Shown: in pieces, positions 28,328 through 36,888 of the stretch
How positions within the stretch are numbered: the first letter of the stretch is position 1
Layout: every line of letters starts with the position of its first letter
From: DASSKA01 sp963839365
GTDB lineage: Bacteria > Actinomycetota > Actinomycetes > Propionibacteriales > Nocardioidaceae
Assembly (NCBI GenBank): GCA_963839365.1
Contig: CAWIUT010000005.1
Coordinates: 186,001 to 250,000 of the forward strand
Direction: 5' to 3'
Length of the DNA: 64,000 nt
Translations under genes and position numbers: made by a program
Notes under the pieces: generated by a model
Told to the model about the DNA's origin: nothing
The model's database searches: none
Seen by the model: only the letters and a program-made list of their open reading frames with translations

Positions 28328-29089
28328 ATGCAGAGCGTGACCGGCACCCCCGCGCCGCCCGGCGTCCCGCGGACCGCGGCCCAGCAGGACCGTCGGCGCC
28401 GCATCCTGGACAGCGCGGTTGCCCTGGCCTCGGCGGGCGGCTTCGAGGCGGTGCAGATGCGGGCGGTGGCCGACCGCGCGGACGTCGCGCTGGGAACTCT
28501 GTACCGCTACTTCCCCTCCAAGGTGCACCTGCTCGTGTCGGTGCTGGCCCGGGAGCTGGAGACGGCCAACGACGCGTTCGAGCGGCGGTCCCTCGGCCAG
28601 CACACCGCTGGGGAGCGGGTCAGCTATGTGCTGGACCGGACGAGCCGGTCGCTGCGGCGGGACCCGCATCTCACCGAGGCCCTGATCCGGGCGTACATGT
28701 TCGCCGACGCGTCCGTGGCCGCCGAGACCGGCGCTGTGGTCGCCCAGGTCCACCGGATGCTGCTCCGCGCCATGCGGGAGCCCCCTGCGTCGAGCACCGG
28801 GACCAGCCCTGCGTCGAGCCCTGCGTCGAGCCCTGCGTCGAGCCCTGCGTCGAGCCCTGCGTCGAGCCCTGCGTCGAGCCCTGCGTCGAGCACCGCGTCG
28901 AGCACCACGCCGAGCACCGCGTCGAGCACCGGGGCGACCGAGCAGGAGCTGGCCGTGGCCGGCGTCATCCGGGACGTGTGGCTGGCCAGCCTGGTGCAGT
29001 GGGTGACGGGCCGCGCCAGCGCGGCTGACGTGGAGCACTCGCTGGAGGTGGCGGTGCGGCTGCTGCTGCGGCCGGGCCCCGACCGGTAG
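28328..29089 (+). CDS. TetR-family repressor, KstR-like
   Basis: 253 residues. The N-terminal helix-turn-helix (RRRRILDSAVALASAGGFEAVQMRAVADRADVALG-TLYRYFPSK) and the later stretches LTEALIRAYMFADASVAAE and VIRDVWLASLVQWVTGRAS match mycobacterial KstR, the repressor of sterol/lipid catabolism genes, as I recall it. Between them lies an insertion of about 48 residues (roughly 152-200) made of P-A-S-S repeats; without it the length is near the KstR norm. ATG at 28328; GTG 28337 is an alternative. Divergent from the GT4 operon, with two palindromes between. Confidence 0.85.
   Translation: MQSVTGTPAPPGVPRTAAQQDRRRRILDSAVALASAGGFEAVQMRAVADRADVALGTLYRYFPSKVHLLVSVLARELETANDAFERRSLGQHTAGERVSYVLDRTSRSLRRDPHLTEALIRAYMFADASVAAETGAVVAQVHRMLLRAMREPPASSTGTSPASSPASSPASSPASSPASSPASSPASSTASSTTPSTASSTGATEQELAVAGVIRDVWLASLVQWVTGRASAADVEHSLEVAVRLLLRPGPDR
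28783..28926 (+). repeat. 12-bp in-frame tandem repeat inside the KstR-like gene
   Basis: Twelve consecutive 12-bp units. Unit ccctgcgtcgag occurs once at 28783, then seven identical copies run from 28807 to 28890; the others are degenerate (caccgggaccag, caccgcgtcgag, caccacgccgag). Each unit encodes P-A-S-S or a variant, so gain or loss of units keeps the frame. The identical copies suggest recent slippage. Confidence 0.95.
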
Positions 29090-29111
29090 CCCCGACCGGT
29101 AGCCTCGGCCC

Positions 29112-29939
29112 ATGCCCGCTGCCCTGACCGCCCTGCTGCGCGACCTCGCCCGCGACCGCCCCGACGGCACCGTCTCGGTCTGGTACGGCGGCATCGACGG
29201 GTCCGTCCGGTGGGCGCACGAGGAGGACGCGGTCCACTACGCGGCGAGCACCATGAAGCTGCCGCTGCTCGCTGCGACGTACCTCCGCGCCGAACGCGGC
29301 GAGCTGGACCTCGACGCCGAGGTGCCCGTGCACAACGACTTCCGGTCGGCGCTGGACGGCTCCCCGTTCCGGCTCGACCAGGCCGAGGACCAGGACGACG
29401 AGACCTGGTCCCGGATCGGCGGCACTGCGACCCTGCGGCAGCTGGCCCGGCACGCGATCGTCAAGTCGGGCAACCTGGCCACCAACCTGCTGCTCGAGCA
29501 GGTCGGTACCGGCACCGTTGCCGACGTGCTCGCGGCCGTCGACTGCGGCCCGGACACCCTGCTTCCGCGCGGCATCGAGGACGCCCGGGCCCGTGACGCG
29601 GGCCTGGACAACCACGTCACCGCCGCGGACCTGGCTCGGGTGATGGCTGCCATCGCGGACCGGCGGATCGCCCAGCCGGCGACCTGCGTGGCCATGGAGG
29701 AGGTGCTTCTCGGGCAGGAGCACCGCGCCGGGATCCCCGCGGGCCTGCCGGACGGTACGACGGTGGCGAACAAGACCGGCTGGGTGTCGGGCGTGACCCA
29801 CGACGTGGCACTGGTCCGCCCCGACGATCTCGACCCCTACGTGCTGGTCGCGTGCACCACGCTCGACGTACCCGAGGACGACGCGAACGCGCTGATCGCA
29901 TCGATCAGTGCCGCGGTCTGGCAGGAGCACTGCACGTGA
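29112..29939 (+). CDS. Class A beta-lactamase-like serine hydrolase
   Basis: 275 residues of the serine beta-lactamase/transpeptidase fold. The three motifs are SxxK as STMK near residue 47, SGN (in place of SDN) near residue 120 and KTG near residue 220. No signal peptide is visible, so it is probably cytoplasmic and not a classical beta-lactamase. It overlaps the dipeptide epimerase by four bases and is followed by an NlpC/P60 protein; this suggests work on peptidoglycan-derived peptides. Confidence 0.85.
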   Translation: MPAALTALLRDLARDRPDGTVSVWYGGIDGSVRWAHEEDAVHYAASTMKLPLLAATYLRAERGELDLDAEVPVHNDFRSALDGSPFRLDQAEDQDDETWSRIGGTATLRQLARHAIVKSGNLATNLLLEQVGTGTVADVLAAVDCGPDTLLPRGIEDARARDAGLDNHVTAADLARVMAAIADRRIAQPATCVAMEEVLLGQEHRAGIPAGLPDGTTVANKTGWVSGVTHDVALVRPDDLDPYVLVACTTLDVPEDDANALIASISAAVWQEHCT

Positions 29940-31012
29940 GCCGGATCGAGCGCGTGAGCTGCGACCGGCTGAGCATCCCGCTGCACACGCCGTTCGTGAC
30001 CGCGCTGCGCTCGACCCGCACGATCGACACGCTGGTCGTCCGGGTCACGGATGCCGACGGTGCTACGGGCTGGGGCGAGGCGCCCCAGGTCTGGCGGGTC
30101 ACCGGTGAGTCGCTGGCCGGCGCCGAGGCGTGCGTGAGCGGTCCGCTGACCGACGCGGTGACCGGCCTCGACGGGGACGAGCTCACCGGGCTGTGCCGCC
30201 TGGTGGCTGACGCGGTGCCCGGGAACTTCGGGGCCAAGTCCGCGGTCGACGTGGCGCTGCACGACCTGGCGGCCCGCCGCCTGGGGGTGAGCCTGCCGCG
30301 GTTCCTCGGCACCGGGGTGCGCCAGGTGCCGACCGATGTCACGCTGGCGGCCTCGGACGCCGACTCGCTGGGTGAGGTGGCCGCGAAGCGGGTCGCCGAC
30401 GGCTTCACCGTGCTCAAGATGAAGGTCGGCACCGACGCCGCCGGCGACCTGGCGCGGGTGCGGACCGTGCGTGCGCGCGTCGGCCCCGAGGTGACCATCC
30501 GGCTCGACGCGAACCAGGGCTGGACGCCGCGGGATGCGGTCCGCGCCATCTGCTCGATGGAGGACGCCGGACTCGACGTCGAGCTCGTCGAGCAGCCGGT
30601 CGCCGCGCCCGACCTGGACGGGTTGGCCTGGGTCACCGACCGGGTGGACACCCCGGTGCTCGCCGACGAGTCGGTCTTCGGCGTGCGCGACCTGGTGGAG
30701 CTGGTGCGGCGCCGCGCCGCCGACATGGTCAACGTCAAGCTGGCGAAGTGCGGCGGGTTGACCGCAGCGCGGACGCTGCTCGAGCTGGCCCGGGCACAGG
30801 GCATGCAGGCACTGATCGGCTCGATGATGGAGTCGCCGATCGGGGTGGGCGCCGCCGCCAGCCTGGCCGCCGCGCACGGCGGCCGCCTCGTCGACGACCT
30901 GGACGCGGCGTGGTGGGCGGCGGCGTCGCCGCTGCGCGGTGGACTCACGTACGACGCGGCCACGGTCGTGCTGCCGGATGCCCCCGGCCTCGGCATCGAG
31001 GGGATGACGTGA
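29936..31012 (+). CDS. Enolase-superfamily dipeptide epimerase (L-Ala-D/L-Glu type)
   Basis: 358 residues of the muconate-lactonizing subgroup. Catalytic KMK in TVLKMKVGTD, metal ligands in IRLDANQGW, ELVEQPV and VLADESVFG, and the second base Lys in VNVKLAKCGG; the late segment GSMMESPIGVGAAASLA fits dipeptide epimerases. It likely epimerises L-Ala-D-Glu from murein peptides. GTG at 29936 overlaps the upstream stop as GTGA, and its own stop overlaps the next gene as GTGA. Confidence 0.9.
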   Translation: MSRIERVSCDRLSIPLHTPFVTALRSTRTIDTLVVRVTDADGATGWGEAPQVWRVTGESLAGAEACVSGPLTDAVTGLDGDELTGLCRLVADAVPGNFGAKSAVDVALHDLAARRLGVSLPRFLGTGVRQVPTDVTLAASDADSLGEVAAKRVADGFTVLKMKVGTDAAGDLARVRTVRARVGPEVTIRLDANQGWTPRDAVRAICSMEDAGLDVELVEQPVAAPDLDGLAWVTDRVDTPVLADESVFGVRDLVELVRRRAADMVNVKLAKCGGLTAARTLLELARAQGMQALIGSMMESPIGVGAAASLAAAHGGRLVDDLDAAWWAAASPLRGGLTYDAATVVLPDAPGLGIEGMT

Positions 31013-31908
31013 CGTCGGACCTCCTCGCGGTCACGGTGCCGGTCGCCACCGTCTGGACCGGGCCCGACGCCCCGCGGCCCGTCGACGAGCCGGCTGTCCG
31101 CGACGTTCCCGACGTGGCGGCCTGGACGGCCGGGCTGGCCGAGGAGTCCTCACGTGCGGACCTGCAGGGACGCACGCTCAGCCAGCTGCTGCTCGGCGAC
31201 CCGGTGCAGGTGCTCGAGGACGCCGGCGGCTGGCTGCGGGTGGCGGCGCCGGGTCAGCCCGGCTCCGGCCACCCGGCCGGCTACCCGGGCTGGGTGCGCC
31301 GCGCGCATCTGACCGTGCCGCCGCAGCCCGGGCCCGCCGGTCATGCCCTGGTGCGGCGCCTCACCGCTGCGTGCACGCTCGCCGACGGGGAGCAGATGAC
31401 GCTGTCGCACGGCACGCTCCTGACCATCGAGACGGTCGTGGCCTCCCGGCTCCGGGTCGCGCTGCCCGACGGTCGGCAGGGCACGCTTAACCGGTCCGAC
31501 GTGCTCATCGGCGAGGACGAGCAGACCGGGATCGACGTGCTGGCGGCGGCGCGTACCTTCCTCGGCGTCAGGTACCTCTGGGGTGGCACCTGCGGCTGGG
31601 GGGTGGACTGCTCCGGGCTGGTGCACCTGGCCTTCCGGTTGCACGGTGTCGTGGTGCCCCGGGACGCGAGGGACCAGGCCGCCTCGCCGCGCCTGCAACC
31701 GGTGCCCCTCGACGCGGTGCGACCGGGCGACCTGTACTTCTTCGCCGCGCCCGGCGCGCGGGTGCACCACGTCGGGTTCGCCTCCCGGCCGCTCGCCCCC
31801 GACGGCACCCGCTGGATGCTGCACGCGCCCGGGACGGCCGGCTACGTCGAGGATGCGCCCCTCGCCGAGGAGCGCGTCCGAACGTTGGTCGGCGCCGGCC
31901 GCTTCTGA
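31009..31908 (+). CDS. NlpC/P60 cysteine peptidase
   Basis: 299 residues. Two SH3-like regions (about 15-95 and 105-170) precede a C-terminal NlpC/P60 domain with the catalytic Cys in GWGVDCSGLVHLAFRLHG, a His in RVHHVGFAS and a later His in WMLHAPG. No signal peptide is seen. The layout resembles YkfC of Bacillus, which cleaves the D-Glu-diaminopimelate bond of murein tripeptides, and the two genes upstream match the YkfB part of that pathway. Confidence 0.87.
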   Translation: MTSDLLAVTVPVATVWTGPDAPRPVDEPAVRDVPDVAAWTAGLAEESSRADLQGRTLSQLLLGDPVQVLEDAGGWLRVAAPGQPGSGHPAGYPGWVRRAHLTVPPQPGPAGHALVRRLTAACTLADGEQMTLSHGTLLTIETVVASRLRVALPDGRQGTLNRSDVLIGEDEQTGIDVLAAARTFLGVRYLWGGTCGWGVDCSGLVHLAFRLHGVVVPRDARDQAASPRLQPVPLDAVRPGDLYFFAAPGARVHHVGFASRPLAPDGTRWMLHAPGTAGYVEDAPLAEERVRTLVGAGRF

Positions 31909-31970
31909 TCGTGCCGGCCGTTTCCTCGCTGACCGGGAGGCTGTCCCGGCGACCCACCTAGAATTCGCTC

Positions 31971-32546
31971 ATGTCCCCGACCGACCCGGCCGTGTGGGCC
32001 CGGTTCAGCCAGGATCCCCGGCTGTCAGGCGCCGCGGGCCTGCGCGCGTCCGACCGCGACCGCGACGTGGTCCTGCAGGTGCTGGCCGAGGGGTACGCCG
32101 ACGGTCGCCTGGACCGCGAGGAGTACGACGAACGCGCCGAGACCGCTTCCCGCGCCAAGACCCTCGGCGAGCTCCCGCCGTTGGTCGCCGATCTGGTGCC
32201 CGAGACGTCGATCGGGCCGTCCTCGGACCTGACCCTCGGCACCCCGCAGGAGCTGGACGCCCGTGCACGGGCCGCCTACGCCGCCCGGCGCCGGCGTGCC
32301 CTGTCCGGGATGCTGGTCCCGACCGTGGTCACGTTCGTGATCTGGTTCGCCATCAGCTTCGGACCGGGCGGCTGGCACTTCAGCTTCCCCTGGCCGGTGT
32401 TCGTGCTGCTCGGCACCGGCATCAACCTGCTACGGGTGCTGGTGCACAGGCAGGACCTGGTCCTCGAGGAGCGCGAGAAGCTGGAGAAGAGACGCCGCAA
32501 GGCGCTCGAACGGCCCGAGCAGCCTCGGGGGCCCGAGGAGCCCTGA
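31971..32546 (+). CDS. DUF1707 membrane protein
   Basis: 191 residues. N-terminal DUF1707 (LRASDRDRDVVLQVLAEGYADGRLDREEYDERAETA, about residues 24-60), then two membrane helices (about 108-130 and 135-152) and a charged C-terminal tail (VLEEREKLEKRRRKALE). This short domain is common in actinobacteria and of unknown function; it resembles SHOCT-like oligomerisation segments. ATG at 31971. Convergent with the small YqaE/Pmp3 gene. Confidence 0.85.
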   Translation: MSPTDPAVWARFSQDPRLSGAAGLRASDRDRDVVLQVLAEGYADGRLDREEYDERAETASRAKTLGELPPLVADLVPETSIGPSSDLTLGTPQELDARARAAYAARRRRALSGMLVPTVVTFVIWFAISFGPGGWHFSFPWPVFVLLGTGINLLRVLVHRQDLVLEEREKLEKRRRKALERPEQPRGPEEP

Positions 32547-32576
32547 GCGGGCCCTGGCCCGCACCCGGCCCACCCC

Positions 32577-32738
32577 TCACGGGCGCGACAAGATCACGTA
32601 GAGCGCGTGGATCACCCCGGGGATGAAGCCGAGGATGGTCAGCACCACGTTGAGCCAGAACGGCCCCCGCAGTCCGACCTTCAGCCCGACACCGAGCGGG
32701 GGGAAGATGATGGCGAGGATGATCAGCAGGATGTTCAT
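32577..32738 (-). CDS. YqaE/Pmp3-family small membrane protein
   Basis: 53-residue protein starting MNILLIILAIIFPPLGVGLK and ending in HALYVILSRP. Two hydrophobic helices around the PPLGVGL turn and the second segment NVVLTILGFIPGVIHALY are the YqaE/Pmp3 signature. Eukaryotic Pmp3 affects plasma membrane potential and salt tolerance; bacterial members are little studied. It lies in the gap between DUF1707 and uvrB. Confidence 0.9.
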   Translation of the reverse strand: MNILLIILAIIFPPLGVGLKVGLRGPFWLNVVLTILGFIPGVIHALYVILSRP

Positions 32739-32793
32739 CTGAACGGCGTACCCGATCGGCGCCCGATCATCCGGGCCCGACCATCAGGCCCGG

Positions 32794-34914
32794 TCAGCGC
32801 GCCCCGGCCTCGACCATCTGCCGCAGCTCCCGCTTCAGCTCCGAGATCTCGTCGCGCAGCCGGGCGGCAAGCTCGAACTGCAGCTCGGCAGCGGCGGTGT
32901 GCATCTGGTCCGTGAGCTGCTGCACGAGGTCGGCCAGGTCCCGCGCCGGGACCCCGGCGAGCTCGCTCGAAGACGCAGCGTGCCTGTCCCTGGACGACAG
33001 CCCGGGCACAGGTGCCTTGCCCCGGGACTGCTGACGGCCACCGCCGCCGAGCAGCTGCTGGGTGTCCTCGTCCTCACGGGCCAGCATCTCGGTGATGTCG
33101 GCGATCCGCTTGCGCAGCGGCTGGGGGTCGACCCCGTTCGCCTTGTTGTAGGCGACCTGCTTCTCGCGGCGACGGTTGGTCTCGTCGATGGCCGACTCCA
33201 TGGAGGGCGTGATCTTGTCGGCGTACATGACCACCTGACCGGACACGTTCCGGGCCGCCCGGCCGATGGTCTGGATGAGCGACTTGTCCGAGCGCAGGAA
33301 GCCCTCCTTGTCGGCGTCCAGGATCGCCACCAGGGACACCTCTGGCAGGTCCAGCCCCTCGCGGAGCAGGTTGATCCCGACGAGCACGTCGTACTCCCCC
33401 AGCCGCAGCTCGCGCAGCAGCTCGACCCGGCGCAGGGTGTCCACCTCGCTGTGCAGGTACCGGGTGCGCACCCCCGCCTCGAGCAGGTAGTCGGTGAGGT
33501 CCTCGGCCATCTTCTTGGTCAGCGTGGTGACGAGCGCCCGCTCGTTGCGCTCCACGCGGGTGTTGATCTCGTGGATCAGGTCGTCGATCTGCCCCTTGGT
33601 CGGCTTCACCAGCACCTCCGGGTCGACGAGCCCGGTGGGCCGGATGATCTGCTCGACCACGTTCTTCGGGCCGCCCACCTTGGCCATCTCGTAGTCGCCC
33701 GGGGTGGCGGACAGGTAGATGGTCTGCCCGATCCGCTCCAGGAACTCCTCCCACTTCAGCGGCCGGTTGTCCATCGCGCTCGGCAGCCGGAAGCCGTGCT
33801 CGACCAGGTTGCGCTTGCGGGACATGTCGCCTTCGTACATCCCGCCGATCTGTGGCACGGCCACGTGCGACTCGTCGACGACGAGCAGGAAGTCCTCGGG
33901 GAAGTAGTCCAGCAGACAGTTCGGAGCCGACCCCGGGGACCGGCCGTCGATGTGCATCGAGTAGTTCTCGATCCCGGAGCACGAGCCGACCTGGCGCATC
34001 ATCTCGATGTCGTACGTGGTCCGCATCCGCAGCCGTTGGGCCTCGAGCAGCTTGCCCTGCCGCTCGAAGGTCGCCAGCCGCTCCTCGAGCTCGGCCTCGA
34101 TCCCGCGGATCGCGCGCTCCATCCGCTCCGGACCGGCCACGTAGTGGGAGGCCGGGAACACGTAGAGCTCGGTGTCCTCGGTGACCACCTCGCCGGTGAG
34201 CGGGTGCAGCGTCATCAACCGCTCGATCTCGTCGCCGAAGAACTCCACCCGGACGGCGAGCTCCTCGTACATCGGGAAGATCTCCAGGGTGTCCCCACGC
34301 ACCCGGAACGTGCCGCGGGTGAACGCCATGTCGTTGCGGGTGTACTGGATCTCGACGAGCCGCCGCAGGATCTGGTCGCGCTCCATGTCGCTGGAGCCCA
34401 CCTTGAGCGGCACCATCCGGTCGACGTACTCCTGCGGCGTGCCCAGGCCGTAGATGCAGGACACCGTGGAGACCACGATCACATCCCGGCGGGTGAGCAG
34501 GGAGTTGGTCGCCGAGTGCCGCAGCCGCTCCACCTCCTCGTTGATCGAGGAGTCCTTCTCGATGTAGGTGTCGGTCTGCGGGACGTACGCCTCGGGCTGG
34601 TAGTAGTCGTAGTAGGAGACGAAGTACTCCACCGCGTTGTCGGGGAAGAGCTCGCGCAGCTCGTTGGCGAACTGCGCCGCCAGCGTCTTGTTCGGCTGCA
34701 TCACCAAGGTCGGCCGTTGCAGCCGTTCCACCGCCCACGCCACGGTGGCAGTCTTCCCGGTGCCGGTGGCGCCGAGCAGCACGACGTCCTGCTCCCCGCC
34801 GTTGATCCGCCGCTCGATGTCCTCGATCGCGGTCGGCTGGTCCCCAGACGGGGAGTAGTCGGAGACGACCTTGAACGGCGCCACCCGGCGCTCCAGATCG
34901 GTGACAGGTCTCAT
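32794..34914 (-). CDS. uvrB: Excinuclease ABC subunit B
   Basis: 706-residue helicase-like damage verification protein. Walker A LLGATGTGKTATVAWAVE near residue 38, the beta-hairpin YYDYYQPEAYVPQTDTYIEK near residues 94-113, DEAD-type motif VVDESHV, helicase motif TIGRAARNVSG, and the C-terminal UVR helices that contact UvrC (AAELQFELAARLRDEISELK). ATG at 34914. It begins ten bases after the PIG-L deacetylase, so it may be read from that operon as well as from its own promoter. No LexA box was noticed near its start. Confidence 0.97.
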   Translation of the reverse strand: MRPVTDLERRVAPFKVVSDYSPSGDQPTAIEDIERRINGGEQDVVLLGATGTGKTATVAWAVERLQRPTLVMQPNKTLAAQFANELRELFPDNAVEYFVSYYDYYQPEAYVPQTDTYIEKDSSINEEVERLRHSATNSLLTRRDVIVVSTVSCIYGLGTPQEYVDRMVPLKVGSSDMERDQILRRLVEIQYTRNDMAFTRGTFRVRGDTLEIFPMYEELAVRVEFFGDEIERLMTLHPLTGEVVTEDTELYVFPASHYVAGPERMERAIRGIEAELEERLATFERQGKLLEAQRLRMRTTYDIEMMRQVGSCSGIENYSMHIDGRSPGSAPNCLLDYFPEDFLLVVDESHVAVPQIGGMYEGDMSRKRNLVEHGFRLPSAMDNRPLKWEEFLERIGQTIYLSATPGDYEMAKVGGPKNVVEQIIRPTGLVDPEVLVKPTKGQIDDLIHEINTRVERNERALVTTLTKKMAEDLTDYLLEAGVRTRYLHSEVDTLRRVELLRELRLGEYDVLVGINLLREGLDLPEVSLVAILDADKEGFLRSDKSLIQTIGRAARNVSGQVVMYADKITPSMESAIDETNRRREKQVAYNKANGVDPQPLRKRIADITEMLAREDEDTQQLLGGGGRQQSRGKAPVPGLSSRDRHAASSSELAGVPARDLADLVQQLTDQMHTAAAELQFELAARLRDEISELKRELRQMVEAGAR

Positions 34915-34924
34915 GCCTGCGAGC

Positions 34925-35776
34925 CTACGTGGCTCCTCCGACAGCGTGGCGGCCCGCACGTTCCTCACCCGGCCGCAGGGACGCGAAGATGTCGTCGACG
35001 GGACGGCCCGGGACCCGGCCCCGCTCCACGAACCACTCCCGTCCGAAGGCAAGCGCGAACAGCGGCGCCGGGAACCGCAGCATCCGGTCGAGCACCCGGA
35101 CCTCTCCGTCGGCACGACGCTGGGAGCCGTGCGCGGCCATCGCCGCCCGCTTCGCGGCCAGGTGGCCGGTGAACCGGACGCGGTGGGTGATCGCCCGGTG
35201 CGGGGTGAAGACGGCCCGGCTGCCGAACGGGGCGGACCTCCCGAGGCCGTCGCCCAGCCAACGCAGCAGCCGCAGCGCCCAGCCGAACAGCGCCGCGTCC
35301 ACGGTCGCCTCGAGCACGACGGGGGTGCCCGCCAGCTGCGCCGCGCGGACCCCCACCTCGTGCACCCGCACGTGGTCGGGGTGGCCGTAGCCGCCGTTCG
35401 CGTCGTAGACGGTGAGCACGTCGGCCCGCTCCTCGACCAGCAGGTCGGCCAGCCGGCGGGCGGCCCCCTCCGCGTCCCCGGACGCGAACCCGTCAGGGGC
35501 CCGGCCCTCCAGGCCGGAGTCCCGGTAGCCGAGGCGGACGAGCCGGGAGCACCCGAGCGCCCGGGCAGCCTGCTGCAGCTCGTGCACCCGCAGCGCAGCC
35601 AGCCGGTTGCCGTGGCCGTCCTCGTCGCCGGCGAGCCCGCGGTCTCCGTCGGTGGCCGTGACGAGCACCACCCGGTGACCCTCGGCGGCAGCCCTCGCGA
35701 GCGTCCCCCCGGTGAGCAGCGCCTCGTCGTCGGGATGGGCGTGGAAGGAGACCAGGGTGAACCGCGGGTCGGTCAC
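34925..35776 (-). CDS. PIG-L (LmbE-like) N-acetylglucosaminyl deacetylase family
   Basis: 283 residues. Metal-binding AHPDDEALLTGG near residue 13 and HPDHVRVHEVG in the middle are the PIG-L/MshB zinc motifs. The family removes the acetyl group from GlcNAc-linked substrates. The GTG overlaps the stop of a GT4 gene as GTGA. A GT4 plus PIG-L pair resembles MshA/MshB of mycothiol synthesis in outline, but the upstream flippase-like gene points to a glycolipid. Confidence 0.87.
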   Translation of the reverse strand: MTDPRFTLVSFHAHPDDEALLTGGTLARAAAEGHRVVLVTATDGDRGLAGDEDGHGNRLAALRVHELQQAARALGCSRLVRLGYRDSGLEGRAPDGFASGDAEGAARRLADLLVEERADVLTVYDANGGYGHPDHVRVHEVGVRAAQLAGTPVVLEATVDAALFGWALRLLRWLGDGLGRSAPFGSRAVFTPHRAITHRVRFTGHLAAKRAAMAAHGSQRRADGEVRVLDRMLRFPAPLFALAFGREWFVERGRVPGRPVDDIFASLRPGEERAGRHAVGGAT

Positions 35777-36888
35777 CGCAGCGGCTCCCCCGTCAGCAGT
35801 CGGCGCACCGGGCTGCGGTGCCCGTCCACGACGGCGCGGGCCCGGGCGTAGGCAGCGTCGTTGCGGGCCAGGGCATGCCGCCAGGTCATCGCGGTGGGCG
35901 TCGTTCGGTTGTGCTCCGAGATCCGCCACCGCAGTCCCGCGTCCTCGACCAGCAGCTGCAGCGCCCTGACCATCTCCCGGTCCGAGCCGGCGAGCAGTCC
36001 CTCCACGCCGTGGGTGATGAACTCGGCCAGCCCGGTGCCGGTCCGGCCGACCACAGGCAACCCCAGGCTGCGCGCCTCCAGCGCCGCGATGCCGAAGGAC
36101 TCCCGGGTCGCGGGGGCGGCGTAGACGTCCGCTGCGGCCACGCGGTCCAGCACTTCGCTGCGGTTCAGCCGGCCGGTCAGGGTCACCCTGCCGGACAGCC
36201 CTTCCCGGTGCACCATCCGTTCCAGCGCGCCGCGCAGCGGGCCGTCGCCGACCAGGACCAGCTCGAAGGGCCGCCCGCTGCGGTGCTGGAGGGTCCGCAT
36301 CATCCGCAGCAGCTGCCGGGGTCGCTTCCGGGCAGCGAGCCGCATGGTGCTGACGATCCGCACCGGTGCCGAGTCCGCCGGGGTGGCCGTCCGGGCAGCT
36401 GCGGTCACGGCGTTGGGCACCACCCGCACCTCGGTCCTGCCGGGCAGAGCCGGCCGCACCAGCTCGGCGGCGGCGCGGCTCACGGCGGTCCACACGACCG
36501 GCGCGAACCAGAGCCCGTAGGCCCCCGCTGCCAGGGTCGGCAGCGGTCCCAACCCGCTCCACAGCGAGTGCACGGTGACGACCGTCGGCAGCCGGGTCCG
36601 CGCCGCCCGCGCCGCGACCATGGACGCAAAGGGCGAGACTGCGGAGACGTGGGCGTGCACCACGTCGTAGTCGGCCAGCTGCTCGGCACCCGCCACGGCG
36701 CCACCGACCCGGAGCACGCGGACCGGGCCGTCGTCGGCTTCGGTCTCACCGTCCGAGCCCGCCTCGGCCGGGGTCAGGACGGTGACGGTGTCGCCGCGGG
36801 CGCTCTGCCGCCCGGCCAGGTCCGCGACGTGGGTCTCGATGCCGCCGAGCCCCGGGAGGTAGACGTCGGTGGCGTGCAGGATCTTCAC
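35773..36888 (-). CDS. Family 4 glycosyltransferase
   Basis: 371-residue GT-B enzyme. N-terminus MKILHATDVYLPGLGGIETHVADL; sugar-nucleotide site VVPNAV followed by IVSTMRLAARKRP and APATRESFGIAALEARSLGLPVVG. Start GTG at 36888 overlaps the upstream stop by four bases, and the stop overlaps the PIG-L start. Second gene of the flippase-like/GT4/PIG-L operon; donor and acceptor cannot be read from the sequence. Confidence 0.87.
   Translation of the reverse strand: MKILHATDVYLPGLGGIETHVADLAGRQSARGDTVTVLTPAEAGSDGETEADDGPVRVLRVGGAVAGAEQLADYDVVHAHVSAVSPFASMVAARAARTRLPTVVTVHSLWSGLGPLPTLAAGAYGLWFAPVVWTAVSRAAAELVRPALPGRTEVRVVPNAVTAAARTATPADSAPVRIVSTMRLAARKRPRQLLRMMRTLQHRSGRPFELVLVGDGPLRGALERMVHREGLSGRVTLTGRLNRSEVLDRVAAADVYAAPATRESFGIAALEARSLGLPVVGRTGTGLAEFITHGVEGLLAGSDREMVRALQLLVEDAGLRWRISEHNRTTPTAMTWRHALARNDAAYARARAVVDGHRSPVRRLLTGEPLR

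Noticed and set aside
28783..28926. Tandem repeat as a CRISPR array
   Set aside because: Units are 12 bp with no spacers and lie in frame inside a gene.
29112..29939. Beta-lactamase resistance gene
   Set aside because: No signal peptide, SGN in place of SDN, and a murein-salvage context.
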